In this document: one piece after another, positions 26,328 to 36,372 of the stretch | Numbering within the stretch: the stretch's first letter is position 1 | How the letters are laid out: the number at the start of each line of letters is the position of its first letter | The notes under the pieces: model-generated | What the model saw: the letters and a program-made list of their open reading frames with translations, nothing else | What the model was told of the DNA's origin: nothing | Database searches by the model: none | Position numbers and translations under genes: made by a program | Assembly (NCBI RefSeq): GCF_018688095.1 | Contig: NZ_CP061311.1 | Coordinates: 1,052,861 to 1,116,860 of the forward strand | Direction of reading: 5' to 3' | Source of the DNA: Polynucleobacter sp. AP-Titi-500A-B4 | GTDB taxonomy: Bacteria > Pseudomonadota > Gammaproteobacteria > Burkholderiales > Burkholderiaceae | DNA length: 64,000 nt

Positions 26328-28382
26328 CTATCGAACAAAAGGCAGGTAAGCGTACAAAACCCAAGCTAGCAATACCGCCAGGCCTGCAATCATTGCAAAC
26401 GCATAGTGATACACATAACCGGATTGCAAATGACGAATCACTCCAGCAAAGCGCCCTACTGTATGCGCACTGCCGTTAACAAAGAAGCCATCAATGACCT
26501 TTTGATCACCACGATGCCATAAGATGCTCCCAATCCAAATGAGGCCCTTAGCAAAAACAGCCTGGTTTAAATCATCCAAATAGTATTTGTTATCAAACAA
26601 TTTCTTGATTGGCGCAAATGTTTCTGCAAACTTAGCCGGTAATTTTGGTACCCATAGGTAGCCAATCGCTGCCGTCAGAACTCCAAGCACGACGAGTCCA
26701 AGCACCGGTGAAGTAAATGCGTGTATTGCCATCGCTACTGGACCATGGAATTCTTCTGCAAGTTCTTTCATGACTGGGTGACGAGCCAAATCGATGAAGA
26801 TAGAGTCACCAAAATAAGTGCCAAATAGTAAGGGGCTAATCGTGTAGAAACCAATAATGACTGATGGGATAGCCAAAAGAATCAATGGAAGGGTCACAAC
26901 CAATGGAGACTCATGTGGCTTCTCGCCTGGTGCTAAGCCATGATGAGCGTGGTCATCCCCCTGCTCTGCATGGTCATGGTGGTGATCATGTGAATCAGCA
27001 TGACCCCAGCGTGCTTTACCGTGGAATACCCAGAAATATAGACGGAAAGAATACAAGGCGGTAACAAACACGCTGGCCATCACTGCGAAGTACGCAAAAC
27101 CAGAGCCGGGAATGTGGCTAGCCGCTACTGCTTCAATGATGGAGTCTTTTGAGTAGAAGCCTGAAAAGAACGGTGTTCCAATCAAAGCCAGGTTACCAAG
27201 CAACATCATTAAGCATGTAATGGGCATATATTTCCAGAGGCCGCCCATCTTGCGCATATCTTGCTCATGGTGCATTCCTAAGATGACGCTACCAGCGGCA
27301 AGGAACAACAAGGCCTTAAAGAAAGCATGGGTCATTAGATGAAAGATTGCCACTGGGTATGCAGATACTCCTAGAGCAACAGTCATATAGCCGAGCTGTG
27401 ACAAAGTTGAATAGGCCACAACGCGCTTGATATCGTTTTGCACAATGCCCAAGAAACCCATAAACAAGGCTGTAATCGAGCCGATCACCAAGATAAAGCT
27501 CAAGGCAACATCTGAGAGCTCAAATAATGGAGACATACGTGACAACATGAAGATACCTGCTGTAACCATGGTTGCCGCATGAATCAATGCAGAAATTGGG
27601 GTTGGGCCTTCCATGGAGTCTGGAAGCCAAACGTGCAATGGGAATTGCGCAGATTTACCCATGGCACCTATAAATAAGCAAATACAAGCAACGGTCACCA
27701 AATTCCAGCTAGTACCAGGTAAAGTCTGCGCAGCCAAGGTGGCGTTCTGTGCAAAGATCACGTCATATTGCATAGAGCCTGTGCTTGCGAGCAATAGACC
27801 GATACCTAAAATGAAGCCAAAGTCACCTACACGGTTAACCAAAAAGGCTTTCATATTGGCGAAAACAGCTGACTGACGCTCAAAGTAAAAGCCAATCAAT
27901 AAATAGGACACAACACCCACTGCTTCCCATCCGAAGAAGAGTTGCAGGAGGTTATTACTCATTACCAACATCAACATGGCAAAAGTAAATAAGGAAATAT
28001 AGGAGAAGAAACGGTTGTAGCCCTCTTCACCCTGCATATAACCAATGGTGTAGATATGAACCATAAGCGAAACAAAGGTCACCACACACATCATGGTAGC
28101 GGTTAATGGATCGATTAAAAAGCCAATATCTAAGTTCAACTCTCCCAATTGCATCCAGCGATAAACAGTACCATTGAAATAGAAGCCATCCATCACCTGC
28201 AGCAAGACATTGCAAGATAAGACAAAGGCAATCGTTACGCCCAAAATAGTGACGAATTGACTTGCACCATGACCAATACGATTACCACCTAATTTAGTGC
28301 CAAAGAAACCCGCAATGATTGAACCCACCAAAGGGGCTAATGGGATCGCGCAGAGAACAGGAATATTTAAGGTCAATTGCAT
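26328..28382 (-). CDS. nuoL: NADH-quinone oxidoreductase subunit L
   Basis: The most distal pump subunit, with the long lateral helix at its C-terminus; 684 residues. Signatures include FSYISLFTFAMLMLVMSNN, FFGWEAVGVVSYLLIGFYF and GKSAQFPLHVWLPDSMEGPTPISALIHAATMV. Between later helices, at about residues 455-495, is a hydrophilic loop containing HADSHDHHHDHAEQ and a further DDHAHHG run, a strongly His/Asp-rich insert absent from E. coli NuoL. Otherwise it is a full-length family member. It lies two bases after nuoK. Confidence 0.97.
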   Translation of the reverse strand: MQLTLNIPVLCAIPLAPLVGSIIAGFFGTKLGGNRIGHGASQFVTILGVTIAFVLSCNVLLQVMDGFYFNGTVYRWMQLGELNLDIGFLIDPLTATMMCVVTFVSLMVHIYTIGYMQGEEGYNRFFSYISLFTFAMLMLVMSNNLLQLFFGWEAVGVVSYLLIGFYFERQSAVFANMKAFLVNRVGDFGFILGIGLLLASTGSMQYDVIFAQNATLAAQTLPGTSWNLVTVACICLFIGAMGKSAQFPLHVWLPDSMEGPTPISALIHAATMVTAGIFMLSRMSPLFELSDVALSFILVIGSITALFMGFLGIVQNDIKRVVAYSTLSQLGYMTVALGVSAYPVAIFHLMTHAFFKALLFLAAGSVILGMHHEQDMRKMGGLWKYMPITCLMMLLGNLALIGTPFFSGFYSKDSIIEAVAASHIPGSGFAYFAVMASVFVTALYSFRLYFWVFHGKARWGHADSHDHHHDHAEQGDDHAHHGLAPGEKPHESPLVVTLPLILLAIPSVIIGFYTISPLLFGTYFGDSIFIDLARHPVMKELAEEFHGPVAMAIHAFTSPVLGLVVLGVLTAAIGYLWVPKLPAKFAETFAPIKKLFDNKYYLDDLNQAVFAKGLIWIGSILWHRGDQKVIDGFFVNGSAHTVGRFAGVIRHLQSGYVYHYAFAMIAGLAVLLAWVLYAYLPFVR

Positions 28383-28384
28383 GA

Positions 28385-28693
28385 CTAGCCTTTTAGGTGG
28401 TCAAGATCTTCAGCATTAATGGTGTCAACCTTACGGAAGAGCACAACCAAGATTGCTAAGCCGATAGCCGCCTCAGCAGCTGCCACAGTCAAAATAAAGA
28501 ATACGAATACTTGACCTGCCATATCTCCTAAGTAGTGTGAGAAGGCAACAAAGTTCATGTTCACCGAGAGAAGCATCAATTCAATAGCCATTAACAGCAC
28601 GATGATGTTCTTACGATTTAAGAAGATACCAATGACACTGGTTGCAAACAAGATTGCGCCGAGCACCAAGTAGTGAGCTAGAGTGATATTCAT
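28385..28693 (-). CDS. nuoK: NADH-quinone oxidoreductase subunit K
   Basis: Small membrane subunit with three helices, 102 residues. The two conserved intramembrane glutamates are in LLMAIELMLLSVN and AAAEAAIGLAILV. It takes part in coupling quinone reduction to proton movement. Its start overlaps the nuoJ stop by four bases (ATGA). Confidence 0.97.
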   Translation of the reverse strand: MNITLAHYLVLGAILFATSVIGIFLNRKNIIVLLMAIELMLLSVNMNFVAFSHYLGDMAGQVFVFFILTVAAAEAAIGLAILVVLFRKVDTINAEDLDHLKG

Positions 28694-29337
28694 TTCTGCT
28701 CCCCTCTAGTGTCCTGTTTTGCCGCCATATCAGATCCCATTTTGACGATGCGCATACGATCAGCAGCAACTACATTGACCTGGTCATGAATATTCTGCGA
28801 TTTAGAGTCTTTGCGATTCCGCAGCGTTAATGCAACTGCGGCAATGATCGCTACCAGCAAAATTACGCCGGCTACTTCAAAGGCATAGACATAATCACCA
28901 AAAATCAGCATACCTAAGGCCTGAGTATTGTTCGCCGCAATTTCTTCAGGCATTGGCTGCACTGGTGCATTTGTACCAATAAAGCTACGAATGATCACAA
29001 TGGATAACTCAAGAACAATCACTGCACCCATTAAGAACGCAACTGGCAGGTATTTCTTAAAATCACGACGCAGATGCTCAAGATCCAAATCGAGCATCAT
29101 TACCACGAAGAGGAACAAGACCATCACAGCGCCAACGTAAACCAGGATTAATGCGAGACTTAAAAACTCCGCTTTGAGCAACATCCAAAGGCCAGAGGCG
29201 CAGAAAAATGCCAAAACTAAAAATAGTGCAGCATGCACTGGGTTGCGTGCCGTGATCACGCGCAATGCAGAGATGACTAGCAAGCCTGCAAAACCGTAGA
29301 AGAACACGGCAAATAAAGTAGATGGATCGAATGTCAT
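28690..29337 (-). CDS. nuoJ: NADH-quinone oxidoreductase subunit J
   Basis: Membrane subunit of 215 residues with five predicted helices. It contains FYGFAGLLVISALRVITARNPVHAAL and EFLSLALILVYVGAVMVLFLFVVMML, with the pi-bulge helix typical of NuoJ. The C-terminal ~40 residues after the last helix are polar. It is coupled to nuoK by a four-base overlap. Confidence 0.96.
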   Translation of the reverse strand: MTFDPSTLFAVFFYGFAGLLVISALRVITARNPVHAALFLVLAFFCASGLWMLLKAEFLSLALILVYVGAVMVLFLFVVMMLDLDLEHLRRDFKKYLPVAFLMGAVIVLELSIVIIRSFIGTNAPVQPMPEEIAANNTQALGMLIFGDYVYAFEVAGVILLVAIIAAVALTLRNRKDSKSQNIHDQVNVVAADRMRIVKMGSDMAAKQDTRGEQK

Positions 29338-29358
29338 ATTGATGTGGGCTCTATTCGA

Positions 29359-29850
29359 TTAACGATAAGGTGCGTCAGCAGCACGGTTAGCGGCAATATC
29401 TTTTTCATACTTATCGCCTACAGCCAAAAGCATCTCTTTTGTGAAATACAGATCACCACGTTTATCGCCAAAATATTCAAAAATATTGGTTTCGACAATA
29501 GCGTCAACCGGACAAGCCTCTTCACAGAAGCCACAAAAAATGCACTTCGTTAAATCAATGTCATAACGGGAGGTGCGACGTGTACCGTCATCGCGTTCTG
29601 CGGTCTCAATAGTAATTGCATATGCGGGGCATACCGCTTCACAGAGCTTGCAACCAATGCAACGCTCTTCACCATTTTCATAGCGGCGTAATGCATGCAA
29701 ACCACGGAAACGGCTTGATAAAGGCGTCTTCTCTTCTGGATACTGAATCGTAATCTTGGGCTTGAAAAGGTAGCGACCAGTAATCGACATACCAGTCAGA
29801 ATGTCTTTCAGCATCAAGCTATCGAGGAATTGGGAAATTTTCTTAAACAT
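29359..29850 (-). CDS. nuoI: NADH-quinone oxidoreductase subunit I (two [4Fe-4S] clusters)
   Basis: Peripheral-arm ferredoxin-like subunit that carries clusters N6a and N6b toward the quinone site; 163 residues. The two motifs CIGCKLCEAVCPAYAI and CIFCGFCEEACPVDAI supply all eight cysteine ligands. The N-terminal amphipathic helix is present. It lies 11 bases after nuoH. Confidence 0.97.
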   Translation of the reverse strand: MFKKISQFLDSLMLKDILTGMSITGRYLFKPKITIQYPEEKTPLSSRFRGLHALRRYENGEERCIGCKLCEAVCPAYAITIETAERDDGTRRTSRYDIDLTKCIFCGFCEEACPVDAIVETNIFEYFGDKRGDLYFTKEMLLAVGDKYEKDIAANRAADAPYR

Positions 29851-29861
29851 GATTGATCAAC

Positions 29862-30935
29862 TTATTTCCAAATATTCCATGGGGAAACCACCCAGGCGCC
29901 GATAACAACCACCCAGAATACCGAGATGGGAATAAAGATCTTCCAGCCTAAACGCATGATCTGGTCATAGCGATAGCGTGGCAAAGTCGCACGTAACCAA
30001 ATCACACAAGACAGCAAGAAGAATGTTTTGCCGAACAACCAGAAGAATCCTGGGATATCACGCAAGATAGGCAGGTCAACAATTGGTAACCAGCCGCCCA
30101 AGAACATGATCGAAGCAACTGCTGCAATCAGAATCATGTTGGCGTATTCAGCCAAGAAGAACATCGCAAATGACATGCCTGAGTATTCAACCATGTGGCC
30201 AGCAACGATCTCAGACTCCCCTTCAACTACGTCAAATGGGTGACGATTGGTTTCTGCAACGCCAGAGATGAAATAGATCAAGAACATGGGTAGCAATGGC
30301 AACCAATTCCAAGACAGGAAGTTCAATCCCATGCTCGCAAAATAACCTTGCTGTTGTGAAGCCACAATCGTGCTTAAGTTCAGAGAGCCTGAGGTCAACA
30401 ATACCGTTACTAAAGCGAAGCCCATCGCGATTTCATAAGAAATCATTTGAGCAGATGCGCGCATCGCGCCAAGGAATGGATATTTAGAGTTTGAAGACCA
30501 GCCAGCCAGAATCACACCATACACACCAATTGATGAAATCGCCATGATGTACAGCAGACCAGCATTAACATCAGCTAACACCATCTTCGCCTGGAATGGA
30601 ATCACCGCCCATGCAGCAAACGCCGGCATGATCACCATAATTGGCGCAATAAAATACAGCACCTTGCTAGCCTGTGCAGGAGAAATAATCTCCTTCATCA
30701 ACAGTTTTAATGCATCAGCGATTGGCTGCAACAAACCCAATGGACCAACACGGTTTGGCCCAAGACGTATGTGCATCCAACCAATTAACTTACGCTCCCA
30801 GAGCGTTAAGTAAGCAACGCAAGCAAACATTGGCAGAACAATGATCACGATACGGATCAATGCCCAAACAAGTGGCCACAGTGATCCAAAGATAGCTTCA
30901 CCTTGAGTGGTAATGAGGTTCAAGAAATTATCCAT
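29862..30935 (-). CDS. nuoH: NADH-quinone oxidoreductase subunit H
   Basis: Membrane subunit forming much of the quinone-binding chamber at the junction of the two arms; 357 residues with eight helices. It has AYLTLWERKLIGWMHIRLGPNRVGPLGLLQPIADALKLL, split here as WERKLIGWMHIRLGPNRVG and the following residues, plus ETNRHPFDVVEGESEIVAG with the conserved acidic residues. It lies eight bases after nuoG. Confidence 0.97.
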   Translation of the reverse strand: MDNFLNLITTQGEAIFGSLWPLVWALIRIVIIVLPMFACVAYLTLWERKLIGWMHIRLGPNRVGPLGLLQPIADALKLLMKEIISPAQASKVLYFIAPIMVIMPAFAAWAVIPFQAKMVLADVNAGLLYIMAISSIGVYGVILAGWSSNSKYPFLGAMRASAQMISYEIAMGFALVTVLLTSGSLNLSTIVASQQQGYFASMGLNFLSWNWLPLLPMFLIYFISGVAETNRHPFDVVEGESEIVAGHMVEYSGMSFAMFFLAEYANMILIAAVASIMFLGGWLPIVDLPILRDIPGFFWLFGKTFFLLSCVIWLRATLPRYRYDQIMRLGWKIFIPISVFWVVVIGAWVVSPWNIWK

Positions 30936-30943
30936 CTCGTCCC

Positions 30944-33286
30944 TTACGCCTTGCTAACGGTAATAGGACCAAACATAGATCCCAATTTCGTACTAGCCAC
31001 GGTTCCTGCTGAAACCCTCACGGCACTTGGAGCCAAATTCGCTTCTAAGCTTGCTGGAATAACAATGGAATGATTTCCTTGGCTTACTTGTACAACATCA
31101 CCCTCTTTCAAGCCTAATTCGGTAAAGAGTTTTTGACTCAAACCAACTTGATTACCACGTTTTGCATCACGAGTGAGTTGCAATGCAGATGAGCGACGTA
31201 CGATTTGATCACCAGCATAGATATTGACATCCGATAAACGCTCAAGGCCATTTGAAGTGGCCAAATTTGTATTGCTGAGCGAATTAGCATTTGTTTGATT
31301 GCTTAAACGGGTGCAATAGTTATCACCCAATGCTTCACCAAGCACTTCTTCTGGAAGGTTATAGAGGAAGCCATCTAAATTCAGTAGGCCGCCAAGAACA
31401 CGCAAAACCTTCCATGCTGGACGTGAGTCACCCAAAGGCTTTACAGCAGGTTGTATAGTTTGCGCTCTGCCCTCAGCATTTACAAAGGTAGAAACTGTTT
31501 CAGTAAATGGTGCAATTGGCAATATCACATCTGCTATTTCCAATAAATCAGCTGATTGATATGCGCTCAATGCGATGACAGTATTCGCTTTCGCTAATGC
31601 TGCTCTAGCTTGTTGCGGGTTAGGTAAATCTGAATCCGGTTCGATGTTCATTAGCATTACTGCGCGACAATCGCCTGACAAGACTGATTCAACGCCAGCA
31701 CCATTGGCATTCACTAATGAAGCACCAACCGCATTACCACCAACCGGTAAGAAACCGAGGGTTGCTCCTGTTTGCTGGGCAATAAATTGCGACAAAACAT
31801 GTAAATCAGAAGCTTGTGGGTGAGAAATTGCAGCTGAACCAATCAATACCGCTGCGCTTGTGCCAGAAAGTAGGCTGTCAGCAATCTTTTGCGCTTGCAT
31901 TGAAACTGGAATATTTGGTGTGCCAGCTGGCGCAGAAACTGATTTTGCTTTAGCAACTGCCAAGGCTACTTCACTTAATGTACTTAACCATGCACTAGGG
32001 GCAGCAGCAATACCGGTAGTAGTGATGAGCCAATCATCACCACCAGCATCAATACGAGAAACTTGTAAACCACGTTTAGACGCTGTGCGTAAACGTACAG
32101 CAAGCACGGGTTGGTCCTTGCGCAAGAAACTGCCGATGACCAAGGCGCGATCTAACTCGCTCAACTTGGCAATGGGCATACCCAACCAAGGAGCAGATGC
32201 TGCGCCATTGATATCAGTCTGGCGCAAGCGAGTTTCAATTTGACTTGATCCTAGACCACGCACCATCTTTTGTAAGAGGTGTAATTCTTCGCTACTAGAG
32301 ATTGGATGGGCTAATGCGCCAATTGATTGTGCACCGTTCTCAGAGGAAATGGTTTTCAAGGAGTGGGCAACATAATCCAAGGCAGATTGCCAATCTGTCT
32401 CTAGCCACTGACCGCCCTGCTTCACCATTGGTGTTGTAATACGGTCTTTGTTATTTAAACCTTCATAGGCAAAGCGATCACGATCGCTAATCCAGCACTC
32501 ATTAATATCTTCATTATCTAAAGCGACCACACGCATCACTTTGTTTGCTTTAGTTTGCACCGTCGTATTTGCACCTAAGCTATCGTGGGGACTAACTGAA
32601 CGCTTACGACCTAATTCCCATGTACGCGCTTCGTAACGGAATGGCTTGCTTGTCAATGCACCTACTGGGCACAAATCAATCATATTTCCAGACAACTCTG
32701 AATCTACTGTTTGACCAACGAAAGTGGTGATCTCAGAATGCTCACCACGATTAATCATGCCTAATTCCATGACGCCAGCAACTTCTTGACCGAAACGAAC
32801 ACAACGAGTGCAGTGAATGCAACGGCTCATTTCTTGCATCGAGATCAATGGTCCTACATTCTTATGGAATACAACCCGCTTTTCTTCGTCGTAACGTGAA
32901 TTCGACTTACCGTAGCCAACTGCTAAGTCCTGTAATTGACACTCACCACCTTGATCGCAAATAGGACAATCTAATGGGTGGTTAATCAGCAAGAACTCCA
33001 TTACTGAGCGTTGCGCTTCAACTGCTTTCGCAGAATGCGTGAACACCTTCATACCTTGGGTCACGGGTGTTGCACAAGCTGGCAATGGTTTTGGTGCTTT
33101 TTCAACCTCTACCAAGCACATACGGCAGTTAGCAGCGATCGATAGTTTCTTGTGATAGCAGAAATGCGGAACGTAAGTGCCCAATTTATTCGCGGCGTGC
33201 ATCACCATCGAACCTTGCGGAACTTCTACCGTCTTGCCATCTAATTCGATTTCTACCATGCTCACTTTAGGATGTCCCGTGCTCAA
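30944..33286 (-). CDS. nuoG: NADH-quinone oxidoreductase subunit G
   Basis: Largest peripheral-arm subunit, 780 residues. The N-terminal ferredoxin-like region binds a [2Fe-2S] cluster (CYHKKLSIAANCRMCLVEVE) and [4Fe-4S] clusters (HPLDCPICDQGGECQLQDLA and CIHCTRCVRFGQEVAG, with DLCPVGALTSKPF). A degenerate molybdopterin oxidoreductase domain follows from about residue 220, as in other NuoG proteins. It is shorter than E. coli NuoG (~908 residues) but normal for betaproteobacteria. It follows nuoF by four bases. Confidence 0.96.
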   Translation of the reverse strand: MSTGHPKVSMVEIELDGKTVEVPQGSMVMHAANKLGTYVPHFCYHKKLSIAANCRMCLVEVEKAPKPLPACATPVTQGMKVFTHSAKAVEAQRSVMEFLLINHPLDCPICDQGGECQLQDLAVGYGKSNSRYDEEKRVVFHKNVGPLISMQEMSRCIHCTRCVRFGQEVAGVMELGMINRGEHSEITTFVGQTVDSELSGNMIDLCPVGALTSKPFRYEARTWELGRKRSVSPHDSLGANTTVQTKANKVMRVVALDNEDINECWISDRDRFAYEGLNNKDRITTPMVKQGGQWLETDWQSALDYVAHSLKTISSENGAQSIGALAHPISSSEELHLLQKMVRGLGSSQIETRLRQTDINGAASAPWLGMPIAKLSELDRALVIGSFLRKDQPVLAVRLRTASKRGLQVSRIDAGGDDWLITTTGIAAAPSAWLSTLSEVALAVAKAKSVSAPAGTPNIPVSMQAQKIADSLLSGTSAAVLIGSAAISHPQASDLHVLSQFIAQQTGATLGFLPVGGNAVGASLVNANGAGVESVLSGDCRAVMLMNIEPDSDLPNPQQARAALAKANTVIALSAYQSADLLEIADVILPIAPFTETVSTFVNAEGRAQTIQPAVKPLGDSRPAWKVLRVLGGLLNLDGFLYNLPEEVLGEALGDNYCTRLSNQTNANSLSNTNLATSNGLERLSDVNIYAGDQIVRRSSALQLTRDAKRGNQVGLSQKLFTELGLKEGDVVQVSQGNHSIVIPASLEANLAPSAVRVSAGTVASTKLGSMFGPITVSKA

Positions 33287-33290
33287 TAAC

Positions 33291-34589
33291 TTATAAAGGT
33301 TTAGCAGAATCTAAGCAGCGCTTATGTTCTACGTGATACGCAAATTCATCCATGTAATGCTTCAACATGCCGCGCACTGGCATTGCTGCCGCGTCACCCA
33401 AGGCGCAAATTGTGCGGCCCTGAATATTCGCCGCAACGTCATTGAGCAAATCCAAATCCTCAGGACGGCCCTGGCCATGTTCAATACGATGCACAATGCG
33501 CCATAACCAGCCGGTACCTTCACGACATGGGGTGCACTGTCCACAAGATTCTTCGTGATAGAAATACGAAAGGCGCTCTAATGCACGAACCATGCAGCGT
33601 GTTTCATTCATGACGATCACGGCGCCAGAACCCAACATGGATCCCGCTTTCGCAATGCTGTCGTAGTCCATAGTCAGATCCATCATCTGCGCACCAGGAA
33701 TTACTGGCGCCGAAGATCCTCCAGGAATTACGGACTTTAGGGCTTTACCATCTTTCATGCCACCAGCAAGCTTCAAAAGCTCAGCAAATGGAGTTCCCAA
33801 TGGAATCTCATAGTTACCTGGATGCACTACGTCACCAGATACAGAGAAAATCTTCGTGCCGCCGTTGTTTGGTTTACCCAGATCTAAATAAGCTTGACCG
33901 CCGATGGCCAAAATGAATGGCACGGCTGCAAATGTTTCAGTGTTGTTAATTGTGGTTGGCTTGCCATACAAACCAAAACTGGCTGGGAATGGTGGTTTAA
34001 AGCGTGGTTGGCCTTTTTTACCCTCTAAAGATTCAAGCAAGGCTGTTTCTTCACCACAAATATAAGCGCCCCAACCTGGCGAGGCATGCAACTGGAATGA
34101 GAAATCACTTCCTAAAATTTTGTCACCCAAGTACCCTGCTGCGCGCGCTTCTTCTAAAGCTTCTTCAAAGCGTGAATACACTTCCCAGATTTCGCCGTGA
34201 ATGTAGTTATAACCAACAGAAATACCCATGGTGTAAGCACCAATGATCATGCCCTCAATCAAGGCATGTGGGTTATAACGCATGATGTCACGGTCTTTAA
34301 ACGTGCCTGGCTCACCTTCGTCACTATTACAAACTAAATATTTTTGGCCAGGGAATTGACGGGGCATAAAACTCCACTTCAATCCGGTTGGGAAGCCAGC
34401 ACCACCACGACCCCGTAAGGATGATGCTTTTAATTCTGCAATGATGGCATCAGGCGCAACCTTGTCGTTGATTAGACGACGTAACTGCTGATAACCGCCA
34501 CGACTCTCATAATCTTTTAGACGCCAGTTATCACCGCTTAATCCAGCAAGAATTAAAGGCTTAATATGACGATCGTGCAAGCTGGTCAT
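33291..34589 (-). CDS. nuoF: NADH-quinone oxidoreductase subunit F (NADH-binding)
   Basis: Binds NADH and FMN and starts electron transfer; 432 residues. It shows the nucleotide loop SSLRGRGGAGFPTGLKW, GAYICGEETALLESLEGK, the FMN region and the [4Fe-4S] ligands in ESCGQCTPCREGTGW with a later Cys in GRTICALGDAAA. Its start overlaps the nuoE stop by four bases (ATGA), coupling the NADH-dehydrogenase module subunits. Confidence 0.97.
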   Translation of the reverse strand: MTSLHDRHIKPLILAGLSGDNWRLKDYESRGGYQQLRRLINDKVAPDAIIAELKASSLRGRGGAGFPTGLKWSFMPRQFPGQKYLVCNSDEGEPGTFKDRDIMRYNPHALIEGMIIGAYTMGISVGYNYIHGEIWEVYSRFEEALEEARAAGYLGDKILGSDFSFQLHASPGWGAYICGEETALLESLEGKKGQPRFKPPFPASFGLYGKPTTINNTETFAAVPFILAIGGQAYLDLGKPNNGGTKIFSVSGDVVHPGNYEIPLGTPFAELLKLAGGMKDGKALKSVIPGGSSAPVIPGAQMMDLTMDYDSIAKAGSMLGSGAVIVMNETRCMVRALERLSYFYHEESCGQCTPCREGTGWLWRIVHRIEHGQGRPEDLDLLNDVAANIQGRTICALGDAAAMPVRGMLKHYMDEFAYHVEHKRCLDSAKPL

Positions 34590-35092
34590 GCTGCTTTCCC
34601 TTCTGCACGGAGCTCATTTAATAGAGCGTCAATCTTGTCTTTACTCATAAAGCTGCACATGCGCTTGTCATTCACAAGCATCACTGGGGAATCACCACAT
34701 GCACCCATGCACTCACCCTCTTTTAAGGTGAAAGTGCCACAAGCCGTTGTTTCGTTGTAGCCGATACCCAATGTTTCTTTTAGGTAAGTTGCAGCAGTCT
34801 CACCATGCGTTAATTGACATGGCAAGTTAGTACAGATCACGAGCTTATATTTACCAATCGGCTTGGTGTTATACATATTGTAGAAAGTTGCTACTTCTTC
34901 TACAGCAATAGTTGGCATTTCCAAGATCTGTGCAACAGTAGCAATTACTTCTGGCGAAACCCACCCCACTTCAGTTTGAGCGGCGATCAATGAAGCCATC
35001 ACAGCAGACTGCTTTTGCTCTGGAGGATATTTGGCGACATTACGGGCAATATCGGCCAGTGTTTTATCGGATAGTTGAAGCGTTGTTGTCAT
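34586..35092 (-). CDS. nuoE: NADH-quinone oxidoreductase subunit E ([2Fe-2S])
   Basis: Thioredoxin-like subunit carrying cluster N1a; 168 residues. The four cysteine ligands are visible in VICTNLPCQL and, about 35 residues later, GECMGACGDSPVM. The N-terminal helical bundle is of normal length. It partners NuoF and NuoG. Confidence 0.97.
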   Translation of the reverse strand: MTTTLQLSDKTLADIARNVAKYPPEQKQSAVMASLIAAQTEVGWVSPEVIATVAQILEMPTIAVEEVATFYNMYNTKPIGKYKLVICTNLPCQLTHGETAATYLKETLGIGYNETTACGTFTLKEGECMGACGDSPVMLVNDKRMCSFMSKDKIDALLNELRAEGKAA

Positions 35093-35115
35093 TAAATAAT
35101 CCTTGGCGCGCTCAA

Positions 35116-36369
35116 TTAGCGGTCAATCTCCCCGAACACAATATCCTGCGTACCAATAATGGTTACAGCATCTGCCAACATGTGGCCACGTGACATCTCA
35201 TCCATTGCGGATAAATGCACAAATCCGGGAGCACGAATCTTCATGCGGTATGGCTTATTGGCGCCATCAGAAATCAAGTAAATACCAAACTCACCTTTTG
35301 GATGCTCAACCGCAGAGTAAGCCTCACCATCAGGAACATGAATACCTTCAGTAAAGAGTTTGAAGTGGTGAATCAATTCTTCCATATTGGTTTTCATGTC
35401 CACACGCTTTGGAGGTGCAACCTTATGGTTGTCAGACATGACAGGACCTGGATTTGCTTTTAACCAAGCAACGCACTGCTTAATGATGCGATTAGATTGG
35501 CGCATCTCTTCCATGCGAACCAAATAGCGATCATATGAGTCGCCATTAACGCCTACTGGAATATCAAACTCGAGGCGGTCATACACTTCATAGGGTTGCT
35601 TCTTCCGCAAATCCCACTCAATACCCGAACCACGCAACATAGGACCAGTAAAGCCGAGCTGCAATGCGCGCTCAGGAGTGACGATACCGATATTGACTAG
35701 GCGTTGCTTCCAAATACGGTTGTCGGTCAACAAATTGCAATATTCATCGACGTTTGCATCAAAGCCATTCGTAAATTGCTCAATGAAATCTAACAAAGTG
35801 CCACTACGGTTTTCATTCAAACGCTTCACAGCAGATGCGCTACGAATCTTAGACTCATCGTATTGCGCCATTTGCTCAGGCAAATCACGATAGACGCCGC
35901 CTGGACGATAGTAAGCAGCATGCATACGTGCACCAGAAACCGCTTCGTACATATCAAAAATATCTTCACGATCACGGAAGGCATACAAGAATACGGCCAT
36001 TGCACCAACGTCAAGGCCGTGACAGCCGATCCAAAGCAAATGATTCAATAAGCGTGTGAGCTCGTCATACATCACGCGGATGTATTGCGCACGTAATGGC
36101 ACGTCGACTTGCAATAACTTCTCGATCGCCATGACATAAGCATGCTCGTTGGACATCATGGAGACATAGTCCAAGCGATCCATATAAGGCACGTTCTGAA
36201 TCCAAGTACGGGTTTCAGCCAATTTCTCAGTTGCACGATGCAATAAACCGATGTGAGGATCAGCGCGCTGAATCACCTCACCATCTAACTCCAATACGAG
36301 ACGCAATACGCCGTGAGCCGCAGGGTGCTGAGGACCGAAATTGAGGGTGTAGTTCTTAATTTGTGCCAT
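35116..36369 (-). CDS. nuoD: NADH-quinone oxidoreductase subunit D
   Basis: 49-kDa-type subunit that lines the quinone cavity with NuoB and NuoH; 417 residues. It begins AQIKNYTLNFGPQHPAAHGVLRL, with the conserved His pair near the quinone headgroup, and contains MFLYAFRDREDIFDMYE-like and RMHAAYYRPGG segments and the C-terminal SHMLADAVTIIGTQDIVFGEIDR-type end. It is separate from NuoC, unlike the fused NuoCD of E. coli. It is four bases after nuoC. Confidence 0.97.
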   Translation of the reverse strand: MAQIKNYTLNFGPQHPAAHGVLRLVLELDGEVIQRADPHIGLLHRATEKLAETRTWIQNVPYMDRLDYVSMMSNEHAYVMAIEKLLQVDVPLRAQYIRVMYDELTRLLNHLLWIGCHGLDVGAMAVFLYAFRDREDIFDMYEAVSGARMHAAYYRPGGVYRDLPEQMAQYDESKIRSASAVKRLNENRSGTLLDFIEQFTNGFDANVDEYCNLLTDNRIWKQRLVNIGIVTPERALQLGFTGPMLRGSGIEWDLRKKQPYEVYDRLEFDIPVGVNGDSYDRYLVRMEEMRQSNRIIKQCVAWLKANPGPVMSDNHKVAPPKRVDMKTNMEELIHHFKLFTEGIHVPDGEAYSAVEHPKGEFGIYLISDGANKPYRMKIRAPGFVHLSAMDEMSRGHMLADAVTIIGTQDIVFGEIDR

Positions 36370-36372
36370 GAC

